A stretch of 64,000 nucleotides of DNA from Lentzea waywayandensis. GTDB taxonomy: Bacteria; Actinomycetota; Actinomycetes; Mycobacteriales; Pseudonocardiaceae. Each line of letters begins with the position of its first letter. Positions within the stretch are counted from its first letter, which is position 1. This document shows, piece after piece, positions 32,723-40,733 of this stretch. Under the pieces are notes generated by a model. The model ran no database searches. It had not been told where the DNA came from and saw only the letters and a list, made by a program, of their open reading frames with translations. The stretch spans positions 558,001 to 622,000 of the forward strand of contig NZ_FOYL01000002.1 in assembly GCF_900115955.1 (NCBI RefSeq). The letters run 5' to 3'. The position numbers and the translations under genes are program-made.

Positions 32723-33208
32723 ATGGAGATCTACGACATCCCGGTCCAAACGCTCGCGGGTGAGCCCGGCGACCTGAGCGCGTTGCGGGGCAAGGTGACG
32801 CTCGTCGTCAACGTCGCGTCGAAGTGCGGCCTCACCCCGCAGTACGCGGGCCTGGAGCGGCTTCAGGAGAAGTACGGAACCGAAGGTTTCTCCGTGGTCG
32901 GCTTCCCGTGCAACCAGTTCATGGGCCAGGAGCCGGGCACGTCCGAGGAGATCGCCACCTTCTGCTCGACCACCTACGGGGTGTCGTTCCCCCTGTACGA
33001 GAAGATCGAGGTCAACGGCCCCGGTCAGCACGCCGTCTACCAGGAGCTGACCAAGCACGCCGACGCCGACGGCACCGCCGGTGACGTGCAGTGGAACTTC
33101 GAGAAGTTCCTCGTCTCGCGCGACGGGCAGGTGCTCGCCCGGTTCCGTCCGCGCACCGAGCCCGAGGACGCCTCGATCACCGAGGCGATCGAGGCCGCCC
33201 TGCGTTAA
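32723..33208 (+). CDS. glutathione peroxidase-family (thioredoxin-dependent) peroxidase
   Basis: A 161-residue Cys-GPx. The peroxidatic Cys is C35 in NVASKCGLTPQY, the glutamine/asparagine segment is GFPCNQFMGQEPG, and the tryptophan lies in VQWNFEKFLV. Actinomycetes lack glutathione, so reduction by thioredoxin or a mycothiol system is expected. The ATG at 32723 is chosen from the conserved N-terminus. An ATG at 32705 overlapping the previous stop would add six residues. Its stop overlaps that of the MHS transporter gene. Confidence 0.9.
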   Translation: MEIYDIPVQTLAGEPGDLSALRGKVTLVVNVASKCGLTPQYAGLERLQEKYGTEGFSVVGFPCNQFMGQEPGTSEEIATFCSTTYGVSFPLYEKIEVNGPGQHAVYQELTKHADADGTAGDVQWNFEKFLVSRDGQVLARFRPRTEPEDASITEAIEAALR

Positions 33209-34506
33209 GCGGCTACGGGGGCGTCAATCCTCGTGGGGACCGGTGCCGTGCGGAACGCGAGAACCGCGGCGAGCAGGCTCAGGGCGCACACCGCCGTGAT
33301 GTAGGCGCTGACGCCTGTCGTGGCGCCGGTCTCGTTCAGGATCGCGGTCGAGATCAGCGGGGCGAGACCGCCGCCGAGCAGGGCCGCGAACTGGAGCAGG
33401 AGCGACGAGCCCGAGTAGCGCACGTTGGCCGGGAACGTGTCGGCGACGATCGCTCCCTGCACGCAGTGGGTGATGGGGATGATCAGGCCCATGCCGAGCA
33501 GGGCGACGACGATCACGGCCGGGCTCCTCGTGTTGAGCAACGGGAAGAACGCGGCCGCCCACACCAGCAACGCCACCGAGCCCCACAGGAACATGCCACG
33601 CCGTCCACGCCGGTCCGCAATGGACGTCCACAGTGGAATAGTGCCGAGCCACAGCACCGCCGAGGCCGTCACGGTGATGAGCAGGAACTGCCGGTTCAGG
33701 CCCAGTTGCGCGGTGCCGTAGGAAAGACTGAAGACGAGGAACAGGTACGCCACCGCGGAGTTCGCGATGCTGAGCACCAGGGTCAGCACCAACCGACCGG
33801 CGCCGACGGACAGGGCCTCCTTCAGCGGGAAGCGCACGATCTCCTTGCGCTCCACGGCCTTGGCGAACGACGGGGTCTCCGTCACGCGCATGCGGATGAC
33901 CAGGCCGACCACCACCAGCGCGGCACTGAGCAGGAACGGGATTCGCCAGCCCCACGACGTGAAGGCGGCGGCGGGAAGCACGGTGCTGGTGACCAGGAAG
34001 ACGGTGTTGGCCAGCACCAGGCCCGCCGGCGTGCCCATCTGGGGAAAGCCCGCGTAACGGTTGCGCTGGCCGGACGGCGCGTGTTCGAGCGCCATCAGGT
34101 TCGCGCCCGCGTTCTCGCCGCCGAGGCCGATGCCCTGCACCACTCGCAGCGCCACCAGCAGGATCGGCGCCCACACGCCGATCGTGGCGAAACCGGGCAG
34201 CACGCCGATCAGGGTCGAGCCGACTCCCATCAGCACCAGGGACACCACGAGTGTCATCTTGCGGCCGATGCGGTCGCCGTAGTGGCCGAAGACCAGGCCA
34301 CCCAGCGGCCGGGCGATGAACCCGACGGCGAACGTGCTGAACGCGGCGAGCGTGCCCGCGGCGGGCGAGAGCGACGGGAAGAACTGCTTGTTGAAGATCA
34401 ACGCGGAAGCCGTGCCGTACAAGAAGAAGTCGTACCACTCGAGCGTCGCGCCGGTGAGTGTCGCGAGCGCGACCTTCCGTTGCGACGTGGCGGCTCGTTC
34501 ACCCAT
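33205..34506 (-). CDS. MFS transporter of the metabolite:H+ symporter (MHS) family
   Basis: A 433-residue transporter with 12 predicted helices. The conserved LEWYDFFLYG (TM1), HYGDRIGRKMTL between TM2 and TM3, RVVQGIGLGGENAGA in TM4 and RRGRRGMF in the central loop are MHS signatures. Members import organic acids such as shikimate, proline-betaine, ketoglutarate and aromatic acids. Its promoter carries the same three-box element as the 3-hydroxyanthranilate operon at 45836, so import of an aromatic precursor of that pathway is a reasonable inference. The ATG at 34506 is chosen over the upstream in-frame ATG at 34572 because the segment before MGERAAT is not transporter-like. Confidence 0.9.
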   Translation of the reverse strand: MGERAATSQRKVALATLTGATLEWYDFFLYGTASALIFNKQFFPSLSPAAGTLAAFSTFAVGFIARPLGGLVFGHYGDRIGRKMTLVVSLVLMGVGSTLIGVLPGFATIGVWAPILLVALRVVQGIGLGGENAGANLMALEHAPSGQRNRYAGFPQMGTPAGLVLANTVFLVTSTVLPAAAFTSWGWRIPFLLSAALVVVGLVIRMRVTETPSFAKAVERKEIVRFPLKEALSVGAGRLVLTLVLSIANSAVAYLFLVFSLSYGTAQLGLNRQFLLITVTASAVLWLGTIPLWTSIADRRGRRGMFLWGSVALLVWAAAFFPLLNTRSPAVIVVALLGMGLIIPITHCVQGAIVADTFPANVRYSGSSLLLQFAALLGGGLAPLISTAILNETGATTGVSAYITAVCALSLLAAVLAFRTAPVPTRIDAPVAA

Positions 34507-34560
34507 GTTGGCCTGCCCAGGTCGGTTGACGGTGTAGGCCGAAAGCGTGACCTGGGTCGC

Positions 34561-34610
34561 AGTGCCGCACAAATGCCGATCGGCTCACCCGCCATGCCCG
34601 CACGGCTATA
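34561..34610 (-). promoter_or_regulatory. three-box promoter element shared with the 3-hydroxyanthranilate operon
   Basis: AGTGC at 34561, AATGCCG at 34572 and CATGCCCGCACGGCTATA at 34593-34610. The same boxes, with the same 11- and 21-bp offsets, occur at 45861, 45872 and 45893 before the aldehyde dehydrogenase operon. About one helix turn separates boxes 1 and 2, and two turns separate 2 and 3, so all lie on one face of the DNA. A common activator or repressor is implied. Confidence 0.7.
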
Positions 34611-34665
34611 CCGGCAGCCTGAATCCGCATTTGCGATGCATGGCGACCGGCGTGACCGTGTACAG

Positions 34666-35784
34666 GTGACAGTCCGCATCGGCCCCATCCGCTACGCCAC
34701 CGCGACGCGCTTCGGCACACCCGTGCGCTCACTCTCCGCGGAGTCGAGCGGCCAGATCTGCCCGCAGCCGCGCTCACGCCTGGACGCCGTCATGGGCCCG
34801 CCGCTCGACGCCCCGCCGCAGGGCGAGGACTGCCTGAACCTCTCGATCACGACCCCGGCGCTGGACGACGGCGGCCGGCCGGTGCTGGTGTGGCTGCACG
34901 GCGGCGGTTTCAGCAGTGGAGCGGGCCTGCTGGACTGGTACGACGGGACGTCCCTGTCGGAAGAGGGCGACGTCGTCGTGGTCAGCGTCAACTATCGTTT
35001 GGGGGCAATGGGTTTTCTCGTCGCGGACGGGGTGAGCGACGGCAACCTCGGCCTGCTCGACCAAGTGGAGGCGCTGAGGTGGGTCCGCGACAACATCGCC
35101 TCGTTCGGCGGGGATCCGGCCGCCGTCACGGTGTTCGGGCAGTCCGCGGGCGCCATGTCCATCCAGCTGCTGCTGGACCATCCCGAACGGCTGTTCCGGC
35201 GCGCCATCCTGCAGAGCGCACCTCACGGTGTCGCGCCGCTCACCCGCGCCGAGGCCGCCGCGACCGGTGCCGCGTTCTCCCACCTGCTCGAGGGTGACCT
35301 GTTCTCCTGCTCCCCCGCCGAGATCCTGGCCGCCCAAGCCGCCGTCGCACGGCGCCACACCGGGGTGGCCATGCCGTTCCGGCCGGTCGCGACACCGTGG
35401 AAGCAATCGGACTTGACCGGTGTCGAGATCGTTCACGGGTGGAACGCCGACGAGATGACGGCGTTCGGCGGAGCACGCGAGGAAGGTCTGTTCGCGGGCC
35501 ACGACTTCACGAGCCGTCTCAAATCGCGCGGTGCGCGCGTGTTCACGTATTACAACGCTTGGCGCCCAGCCGGTTCCGCCTACGGGGCGACGCACTGCGT
35601 CGAGTTGCCACTACTGCTGGGGTTCGCGCGGGCGTGGGCCGGTTCGCCCCTGCTCGGTGACATGCCTTGGGAGGACGTCGATCGGCTGGGACGGCAACTG
35701 CGGCAGTCCTGGATCTCCTTTGCCAGGAAAGGGATCCCCTGCGCTGTCGACTCGCTACCCGTCACCTGGTCCACCGCGGCATAG
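34666..35784 (+). CDS. short type-B carboxylesterase
   Basis: A 372-residue alpha/beta hydrolase of the carboxylesterase B family. It has the oxyanion hole in LVWLHGGGFSSG, the EDCLNL motif, the nucleophile S160 in VFGQSAGAMS, a later acidic residue in HGWNADEM and a histidine in YGATHCVELP. The family norm is about 500 residues; a mid-C-terminal part is missing, but the triad appears intact. It is divergent from the MHS transporter across a promoter region shared with the catabolic regulon, so an ester or formamide substrate in that pathway is possible. The GTG at 34666 is chosen; an ATG at 34636 is the alternative. Confidence 0.85.
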   Translation: MTVRIGPIRYATATRFGTPVRSLSAESSGQICPQPRSRLDAVMGPPLDAPPQGEDCLNLSITTPALDDGGRPVLVWLHGGGFSSGAGLLDWYDGTSLSEEGDVVVVSVNYRLGAMGFLVADGVSDGNLGLLDQVEALRWVRDNIASFGGDPAAVTVFGQSAGAMSIQLLLDHPERLFRRAILQSAPHGVAPLTRAEAAATGAAFSHLLEGDLFSCSPAEILAAQAAVARRHTGVAMPFRPVATPWKQSDLTGVEIVHGWNADEMTAFGGAREEGLFAGHDFTSRLKSRGARVFTYYNAWRPAGSAYGATHCVELPLLLGFARAWAGSPLLGDMPWEDVDRLGRQLRQSWISFARKGIPCAVDSLPVTWSTAA

Positions 35785-35876
35785 GGCGAACCGGCAGTTT
35801 CGGTGCGAGCACTACCTCAACGACCATCGGCTGGTGAACACTCTCGGAGTCGGACATACCGGGAGGTGGCGTTCAC

Positions 35877-36725
35877 GTGGCATCGGGAGACGAACCGCCG
35901 CAGTTCCGGGTCCTGGGTACGTTCGAAGTGTCGCGAGGCAACCGCCGCTGCACGCCGACGGCCCCGAAGCAGCGGGCGTTGCTCGCGCTGCTCGCCTTGC
36001 ACGCCAACGAGTTCGTACCGACCAGCCGCATCGTGGACCAGTTGTGGGCGCGAGGCGCGCCGAGGTCGGCCGTCGCCGCGCTGCACGGCTACGTGACGGC
36101 GGTGCGGCGAGTGCTCACGCCGAGTTGGGTGAGCTCGCGAACCTCGCATCCCATCCTGAACACGCGGCCGTCCGGTTACGTCCTCTGCCTGGAACCGCAT
36201 CAGCTCGACCTGACCAGGTTCCGGGAGCTGGCGAAACAGGGCCAGACGGCGATGGCGGCCGGCGACTGCGCGCGGGCACGGGAGACGTTCGCGGTGGCAG
36301 TGAGCCTGTGGCGGGGCGCTCCGCTGGCGGACCTGCGCGAGACGGGGATGTTCGACCACGACATCTCGCGGCTCGAACGGGAGTACCTGGAGGTGCTGCG
36401 CAACAGGTTCGACGTGATGCTCTGCAACGGAGACGGGCACCTGGCGGTCTTCGACCTCGAAGAGCTGTGCCGCACATATCCTTTGTGGGAGCGATTTCAC
36501 GAACAGCTCATGCTCGCACTGTGCCAGGCCGAACGCCGCGCCGACGCGTTGACGGCCTACGCCAGGGCGTACCGGCTGCTGTCGAACCAGGCCGGAATCG
36601 AGCCAGGGCCCCGGCTCCGCGCCATGCACCAGCTCATCCTCAACGGAGAAGACCCGTTCGACCGGGGACACCGGCACGAACGGGTGCTCACCGGACTACA
36701 GCTGGCGCACACCGTTTCCCCTTAG
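35877..36725 (+). CDS. SARP-family regulator (OmpR-like wHTH plus BTAD)
   Basis: A 282-residue Streptomyces antibiotic regulatory protein. The winged helix covers about 8-100 (FRVLGTFEVSRG, KQRALLALLALHANEFV, VDQLWARGAPRSAVAALHGYV). The bacterial transcriptional activation domain covers about 105-250 (DLTRFRELAKQG, LWRGAPLADL, ERFHEQLMLALCQAERRADAL). SARPs bind 7-bp direct repeats spaced by 11 bp near the -35 region. Exactly such repeats occur before the peptide gene at 40696. The GTG follows GGGAGG. It is convergent with the flavin reductase gene and overlaps its 3' end by 30 bp. Confidence 0.92.
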   Translation: MASGDEPPQFRVLGTFEVSRGNRRCTPTAPKQRALLALLALHANEFVPTSRIVDQLWARGAPRSAVAALHGYVTAVRRVLTPSWVSSRTSHPILNTRPSGYVLCLEPHQLDLTRFRELAKQGQTAMAAGDCARARETFAVAVSLWRGAPLADLRETGMFDHDISRLEREYLEVLRNRFDVMLCNGDGHLAVFDLEELCRTYPLWERFHEQLMLALCQAERRADALTAYARAYRLLSNQAGIEPGPRLRAMHQLILNGEDPFDRGHRHERVLTGLQLAHTVSP

Positions 36726-37214
36726 CCGCCAGTCGAACAGGCGGCGGTAGAAGACGAGCGGCTCGGCCTCCCTCACCTCGGTGCGGGTGACCTCACCGAT
36801 CAGGATGGTGTGGTCGCCGTGGTCGAACACAGCGGTCACGTTGCAGCGCAGGTAGATCGGCGCCGAGCACAGCCGGGGCACGGCTCCGTCCCATTCCCAG
36901 GCGATGTCGGCGAACTTGTCCGCGCCACGGCTCGCGAACGTCCGCGCGGTGCGCTCCTGGGCGCTGCCCAGCACGTGCACACCGAACTCCACGCAGTGCG
37001 TCAACGGCTCACGGCAACGAGATGCGTGGTCGACCACCACCAGCACCGACGGCGGATCCACGCTGTACGAACAGATCGAGGACACGAGCAGCCCGCACGG
37101 CCGGCCGCTCGCCTGACGCGTGGTGACCACGGCGAGTCCGGAGACCAACCGGCTCATCGCGTCGGTGAACGTGGCCGCCGGCACTGCGGCGGCCACGTTC
37201 TCCGTTGCTGTCAC
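36696..37214 (-). CDS. flavin reductase family protein (HpaC-like)
   Basis: A 172-residue FMN/FAD-binding split barrel (FTDAMSRLVSGLAVVTTRQASGRPCGLLVSSICSYSVDPPSVLVVV). Such proteins supply reduced flavin to a partner monooxygenase or bind flavin themselves. No flavin monooxygenase lies in this operon. The enzyme may act directly on the peptide product or serve a distant partner. The GTG at 37214 follows TAGGAGAA, 9 bp after the TPR gene stop. Confidence 0.85.
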   Translation of the reverse strand: MTATENVAAAVPAATFTDAMSRLVSGLAVVTTRQASGRPCGLLVSSICSYSVDPPSVLVVVDHASRCREPLTHCVEFGVHVLGSAQERTARTFASRGADKFADIAWEWDGAVPRLCSAPIYLRCNVTAVFDHGDHTILIGEVTRTEVREAEPLVFYRRLFDWRLRGNGVRQL

Positions 37215-37223
37215 GGCGTTCTC

Positions 37224-39308
37224 CTACCTGGCCGACGCCGCGGCGCAGAGTTCCCTGCGCTGCCGGGCGTCCTCGTCGTCGGTCACCGCGAGCACGGCGT
37301 CGTAGTCGAGGATCGCCGCGTCCAGTTCGCCGGACTCCTCGTACGCGACTGCGCGGTTGTAGCGGGCCTCCGGGTTGTCGTCGAGCGTGATGGCGCGGCT
37401 CAGGTAACTGATCGCGTCGGTGAGCTCGCCGGACGCCACCGCGATCGTGCCGCGGATCGCCCACGCCTCCGCGAGCCGATCGTTTCGCTGCACCGCTTCC
37501 GCCAGCGCCTCGGAGGCCGCCGTGTACTCGTCCTGTTCGACCAGCAACTGGCCCTTGAGGCACAACAGGTGCGCGTTGTTCGGCGCCAGTTCGAGAGCGG
37601 CGGCGACATCCCGCCAGGCGCCCTCGACGTCACCGTTGGCGAGCAGGTGACCGGCGCGGTTGATCCTGGCGTCGACGTGCCGCGGGTCCAGCTCGATGAC
37701 GTAGCTGAAGTCGGACATCGCGCCCTCGACGTCGCCGAGCGCGAGCCGTGCGTCGCCGATGTTGTAGTACGCCTCGGGGAACGGCGGCGAAAGGCGCAGC
37801 GCCTCGCGGTAGGCCTCGATCGCCTCCTCGTCGCGGCCCAGCCTGCGCAGCACGTTGCCGACGTTGAAGTGGTGTTCGGGGAAGTTCGGATCCCGTTCGA
37901 GGACGTAGCTGTAGTCGGCGAGCGCGTCGTCCAGGCGGCCCATCGCGCCGTAGACCTGTGCCCGGTTGTAGCGCAGCACCAGGCGGTGCAGCACGTGCTC
38001 GTCCGGTTCCAGATCGCGGTCCAGCCTGGCCATGCCGTCGTTGACCAGGGCGAGCGCCACCTCGGGCTTCTGCTCGCGCACCTCGACCAGCGCCAGCCCG
38101 TTGCGGGTGAAGACGGACTGGAAGGCTTCCTTCTTCGGGTCGGTGAGCTGGGACGCGATCGCGATCGCCAGGTTCATCCACGCCCGCGCCCGGACGTAGT
38201 CGCGCTCGGCCTCCGAGTAATGCCGCGCGTGCAGCATCGCGGTGGAGTACGCCAGTTCGAGGTGGATGGCCGCGTCCGTGGAGGCGGCGCGCCCCTCGAC
38301 GTAGAGAGTCTCGGCCTCGGCGGCGCGCCCGACGGCCGCCAGCACGATGCCGGTCTGGAACGTGAGGTGCCACCACAGGTCCGGGTCGGTCTCCCGATCG
38401 GCCGCCGCGCGCCCGCGCAGGCCGTGGTCCGCCGCGGCCTGGTACAGCCCGACCTTGTGGCAGTGGTCCAACGCGACGCGCAACGCCTTGGCGCCCGCTC
38501 CGGTGGGATCGCCGCCGTGCTCCAGGTGGTACGGGATCGCGCCGAGGTGCAGCGAGAACTCGTCGGACAGCGCGAGCTTCTCGGCCCGGGCGTCGTGCAG
38601 CGCGGCACGGGCTTCGGCCGGCAGTGCGAGGTAGGCGGCGAGCACGCGCGGGTCGTCAGCGGTGCCATCACTGTCCACATAGGTCTGTGCCAGGTCACCC
38701 TCGAGAGACTTCTCCGCGACCGGCTCGGCTTCGACGACCTGAGCGTGTGCGGCGATCGTCGTCGCCAGCGACACGTCGATCTCGCCGAGCGGGTCGGCCA
38801 GCGGCGCGCGGCTCGTGCCCACGACCACGGTGAGGTCCGGGATGTCGCTGCGGCGCAACAGGACCGCGATGAACTCCTGGTCGGACGCATCCGCCTCGTG
38901 CGCGTTCTCGATCACGAGGGTGCGCGGCCCACCACCCAGTGCGGTGAGGTAATCGCGCAGCAGTTCGGCCAGGCCGTTCGCGATGTTGCGGGTGTGCAGC
39001 CGCGAGTAGTAGCGCGTGCGTTCGCTGTCCTGCACGGCCCATTCGAGCGTGTGCCAGGCGCTGGGCACTCGGCCCGCGAGTTCGGGCGTGGTCGTGAGGA
39101 GCTCGATGTTGTGCCGCTCCCCCAGTTCGGGGCACCGTTCCAGCAGGTCGTCGGCGATCTGGCGCAGCAACGACCCCGCAGCCGTGTACGGTCCGCGCAG
39201 CCGCCGGTGGGCGTCGAGGACCGCCCAGATCGGCGGCAGTTCCAGTGCGGCGAGGGCGTGTGCCCGGTCGCGCCGCCGGTCGGCGCGGATCCAGTAGCGG
39301 CTGTCCAT
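37224..39308 (-). CDS. large TPR protein with degenerate STAND/ATPase-like N-terminus
   Basis: A 694-residue protein. Residues about 20-210 have the look of an AAA/STAND module (HRRLRGPYTAAGSLLRQIA, LVIENAHEADASDQEFIAVLLRRSD), but there is no proper Walker A lysine motif, so ATP binding is doubtful. From about 270 to the end there are TPR helices, clearest at 430-660 with repeats such as PEHHFNVGNVLRRLGRDEEAIEAYREAL and PEAYYNIGDARLALGDVEGAM. The likely role is a scaffold. It is 11 bp after the metalloprotease gene and 9 bp before the flavin reductase gene. I do not know a described function for it. Confidence 0.8.
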   Translation of the reverse strand: MDSRYWIRADRRRDRAHALAALELPPIWAVLDAHRRLRGPYTAAGSLLRQIADDLLERCPELGERHNIELLTTTPELAGRVPSAWHTLEWAVQDSERTRYYSRLHTRNIANGLAELLRDYLTALGGGPRTLVIENAHEADASDQEFIAVLLRRSDIPDLTVVVGTSRAPLADPLGEIDVSLATTIAAHAQVVEAEPVAEKSLEGDLAQTYVDSDGTADDPRVLAAYLALPAEARAALHDARAEKLALSDEFSLHLGAIPYHLEHGGDPTGAGAKALRVALDHCHKVGLYQAAADHGLRGRAAADRETDPDLWWHLTFQTGIVLAAVGRAAEAETLYVEGRAASTDAAIHLELAYSTAMLHARHYSEAERDYVRARAWMNLAIAIASQLTDPKKEAFQSVFTRNGLALVEVREQKPEVALALVNDGMARLDRDLEPDEHVLHRLVLRYNRAQVYGAMGRLDDALADYSYVLERDPNFPEHHFNVGNVLRRLGRDEEAIEAYREALRLSPPFPEAYYNIGDARLALGDVEGAMSDFSYVIELDPRHVDARINRAGHLLANGDVEGAWRDVAAALELAPNNAHLLCLKGQLLVEQDEYTAASEALAEAVQRNDRLAEAWAIRGTIAVASGELTDAISYLSRAITLDDNPEARYNRAVAYEESGELDAAILDYDAVLAVTDDEDARQRRELCAAASAR

Positions 39309-39319
39309 GGTGCGTCCTT

Positions 39320-40525
39320 TCAGTGAATGACGTGGTGCAGACGACGGTCCCGGCGTGCCCGCACGCGTTCCCGGACCATGAGCCAGCCGAGCACTGCGCA
39401 CTGCGCGATCGCCACGCCGCCGAAGACGATCGAGTCGAGCAACTGGGCCGTGGGCACGCCTTCACCCGTGAGCCGCCCGATGACGCCGGTGGCGAACCGG
39501 TAGAGCACGGGAGCGCCGGCGAGCACGAACGTCGTGAGGCTGGCCGTGTAGCCGACGACGACGAGCCACGAGTACCAGCGCGCCACCTTGCGGTCGACCG
39601 GGTGCAGCGCCGACTCGTCCGTCTCCGGCTTCCCGAACAGCCGCCGGAACCTGTTGCGGACCATCTGGAGCGCGGCCCCGTGCAGGTCGACGCAGCCGAG
39701 CACCGTGCTCACGAGCACGTAGATGTCCGTGCGCAGGTACAGGAAGAACTGCCAGATGACCCGGAGCAGCGCGGCGAACGCGACGGCCAGCAGGAACCGC
39801 CCTGGACCCGACAGCGTGCCGTCCGCGTGCCGCGTCAGGTCGGCGGCGACGGTGCACGCGGCGATCCCGAGGACATCGGCCAGCAGCCCCGCGACGATCG
39901 GCAGGTAGCGCTGCCTGCGCGGCACGGCCACGAGCCCGTCGAGCGAGGTCTCCAGCACGATGAAGTAGAGCCGCCGCCCGATTCGCAGCCTCGACCGAAC
40001 GCCGAGCCGGCGTCCGGCCAGCGCGTGAAAGGACTCGTGCAGGAAAAGAAGAGGAATCGCGGCGAGGAACAGTCCGACCTGGATGACCATGTAATAGTCG
40101 GAGAAGAAGATGTTGTGATAGGTCGGCCGCAGGTCCGCGTTGAACACCATCGCGAACAATCCCCAGACGGCCACACCCGCGTAAACGAACCAGGCCAGCG
40201 GCGAGAACAACGCGGCGCCAAGTCCGCTGAAACGCACAGGCGCCGCCTCGGCGGCGACTTCCCCGGATTTGCGAATGAGGTCGAGCTCGTCCAGTCCCGC
40301 GACGACGTCCTCGATGTCGACTTCTTCCCCGTATTCGCGCTCGAACCATTCCGCGGCCTCGCGCGGGGTGTCGCCGTCGACGAGCTTGCGCACGAGTGCG
40401 GCGCCCTCACCGGGGAAAATGCCGTACGAATCGACGTCGGCACGACCGATCGTCACCTCGTCGCCGTCCTCCAGGAACACCAGCGGATGCAATGGCACCG
40501 GCCGGTCCAGATCGATCTCGGTCAC
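39320..40525 (-). CDS. membrane M50-type metalloprotease with N-terminal PqqD-like (RiPP recognition) domain
   Basis: A 401-residue protein. The first 85 residues have the PqqD-like winged-helix pattern used to bind RiPP leader peptides (LHPLVFLEDGDEVTIG, EGAALVRKLVDGDTPREAAEWF, DIEDVVAGLDELDLI). About eight membrane helices follow, and the HExxH zinc motif lies in one of them (FLHESFHALAGRRLG, H163, E164, H167), as in site-2-type proteases. The combination suggests it binds the precursor encoded 66 bp upstream and cleaves or exports it. The GTG has a strong GGGGGAGGAA site. It is the second gene of the operon, after an intercistronic hairpin. Confidence 0.82.
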   Translation of the reverse strand: MTEIDLDRPVPLHPLVFLEDGDEVTIGRADVDSYGIFPGEGAALVRKLVDGDTPREAAEWFEREYGEEVDIEDVVAGLDELDLIRKSGEVAAEAAPVRFSGLGAALFSPLAWFVYAGVAVWGLFAMVFNADLRPTYHNIFFSDYYMVIQVGLFLAAIPLLFLHESFHALAGRRLGVRSRLRIGRRLYFIVLETSLDGLVAVPRRQRYLPIVAGLLADVLGIAACTVAADLTRHADGTLSGPGRFLLAVAFAALLRVIWQFFLYLRTDIYVLVSTVLGCVDLHGAALQMVRNRFRRLFGKPETDESALHPVDRKVARWYSWLVVVGYTASLTTFVLAGAPVLYRFATGVIGRLTGEGVPTAQLLDSIVFGGVAIAQCAVLGWLMVRERVRARRDRRLHHVIH

Positions 40526-40549
40526 GACGTTCCTCCCCCGCGTCGGGCC

Positions 40550-40581
40550 GGATGCGCTGGGCCCGAAGGCCCAGCGCATCC
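40550..40581 (-). promoter_or_regulatory. 14-bp intercistronic hairpin with UUCG loop after the peptide gene
   Basis: GGATGCGCTGGGCC (40550-40563) pairs perfectly with 40568-40581. On the transcript the loop is C(UUCG)G, an exceptionally stable tetraloop. It lies between the precursor stop (40592) and the metalloprotease start (40525), with no T-tract. It should act as a partial terminator or a 3' stabiliser, making far more precursor than enzyme mRNA. Confidence 0.75.
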
Positions 40582-40591
40582 GCGTCGCACC

Positions 40592-40696
40592 TTAGGCCGG
40601 CTTGACGTTGTACTGCGAGCAGGCGGCCGCCGTGAGGCGAACCGGGCCCACCTTGCGAATGGTGATTCGCTTCATCTTGGCCTTGGTCTTGTCCAT
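40592..40696 (-). CDS. 34-residue cationic peptide, candidate RiPP precursor
   Basis: A small gene of 35 codons with GGAGGGAGGAG six bases before its ATG, the best ribosome site in the area. The product begins MDKTKAKMKRITIRKVG and ends in a segment with one Cys (C26, in LTAAACSQY), Tyr29 and a terminal Ala. It has about nine Lys/Arg against one Asp. It is the first gene after the SARP-type repeats and before the PqqD/M50, TPR and flavin reductase genes. A basic N-terminal leader and a short C-terminal core around ACSQY are inferred. No classical lanthipeptide, lasso or thiopeptide motif is visible, and no radical SAM, YcaO, P450 or LanM gene is present. It could also be an unmodified signal or toxin peptide. 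Confidence 0.72.
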   Translation of the reverse strand: MDKTKAKMKRITIRKVGPVRLTAAACSQYNVKPA

Positions 40697-40733
40697 GAGT
40701 GCTCCTCCCTCCGATGTGCAACTGACATCGAGG

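Noticed and set aside
33091..35784. An 897-codon open frame on the plus strand spanning the MHS transporter and esterase
   Set aside because: Its first 525 codons are antisense to the transporter and give low-complexity Arg/Gly/His-rich sequence. Only the esterase part from 34666 is real.
36810..39326. An 838-codon open frame opposite the TPR gene
   Set aside because: A high-GC shadow: Val/Arg/Gly-rich with no domain, while the minus strand encodes clear TPR repeats.
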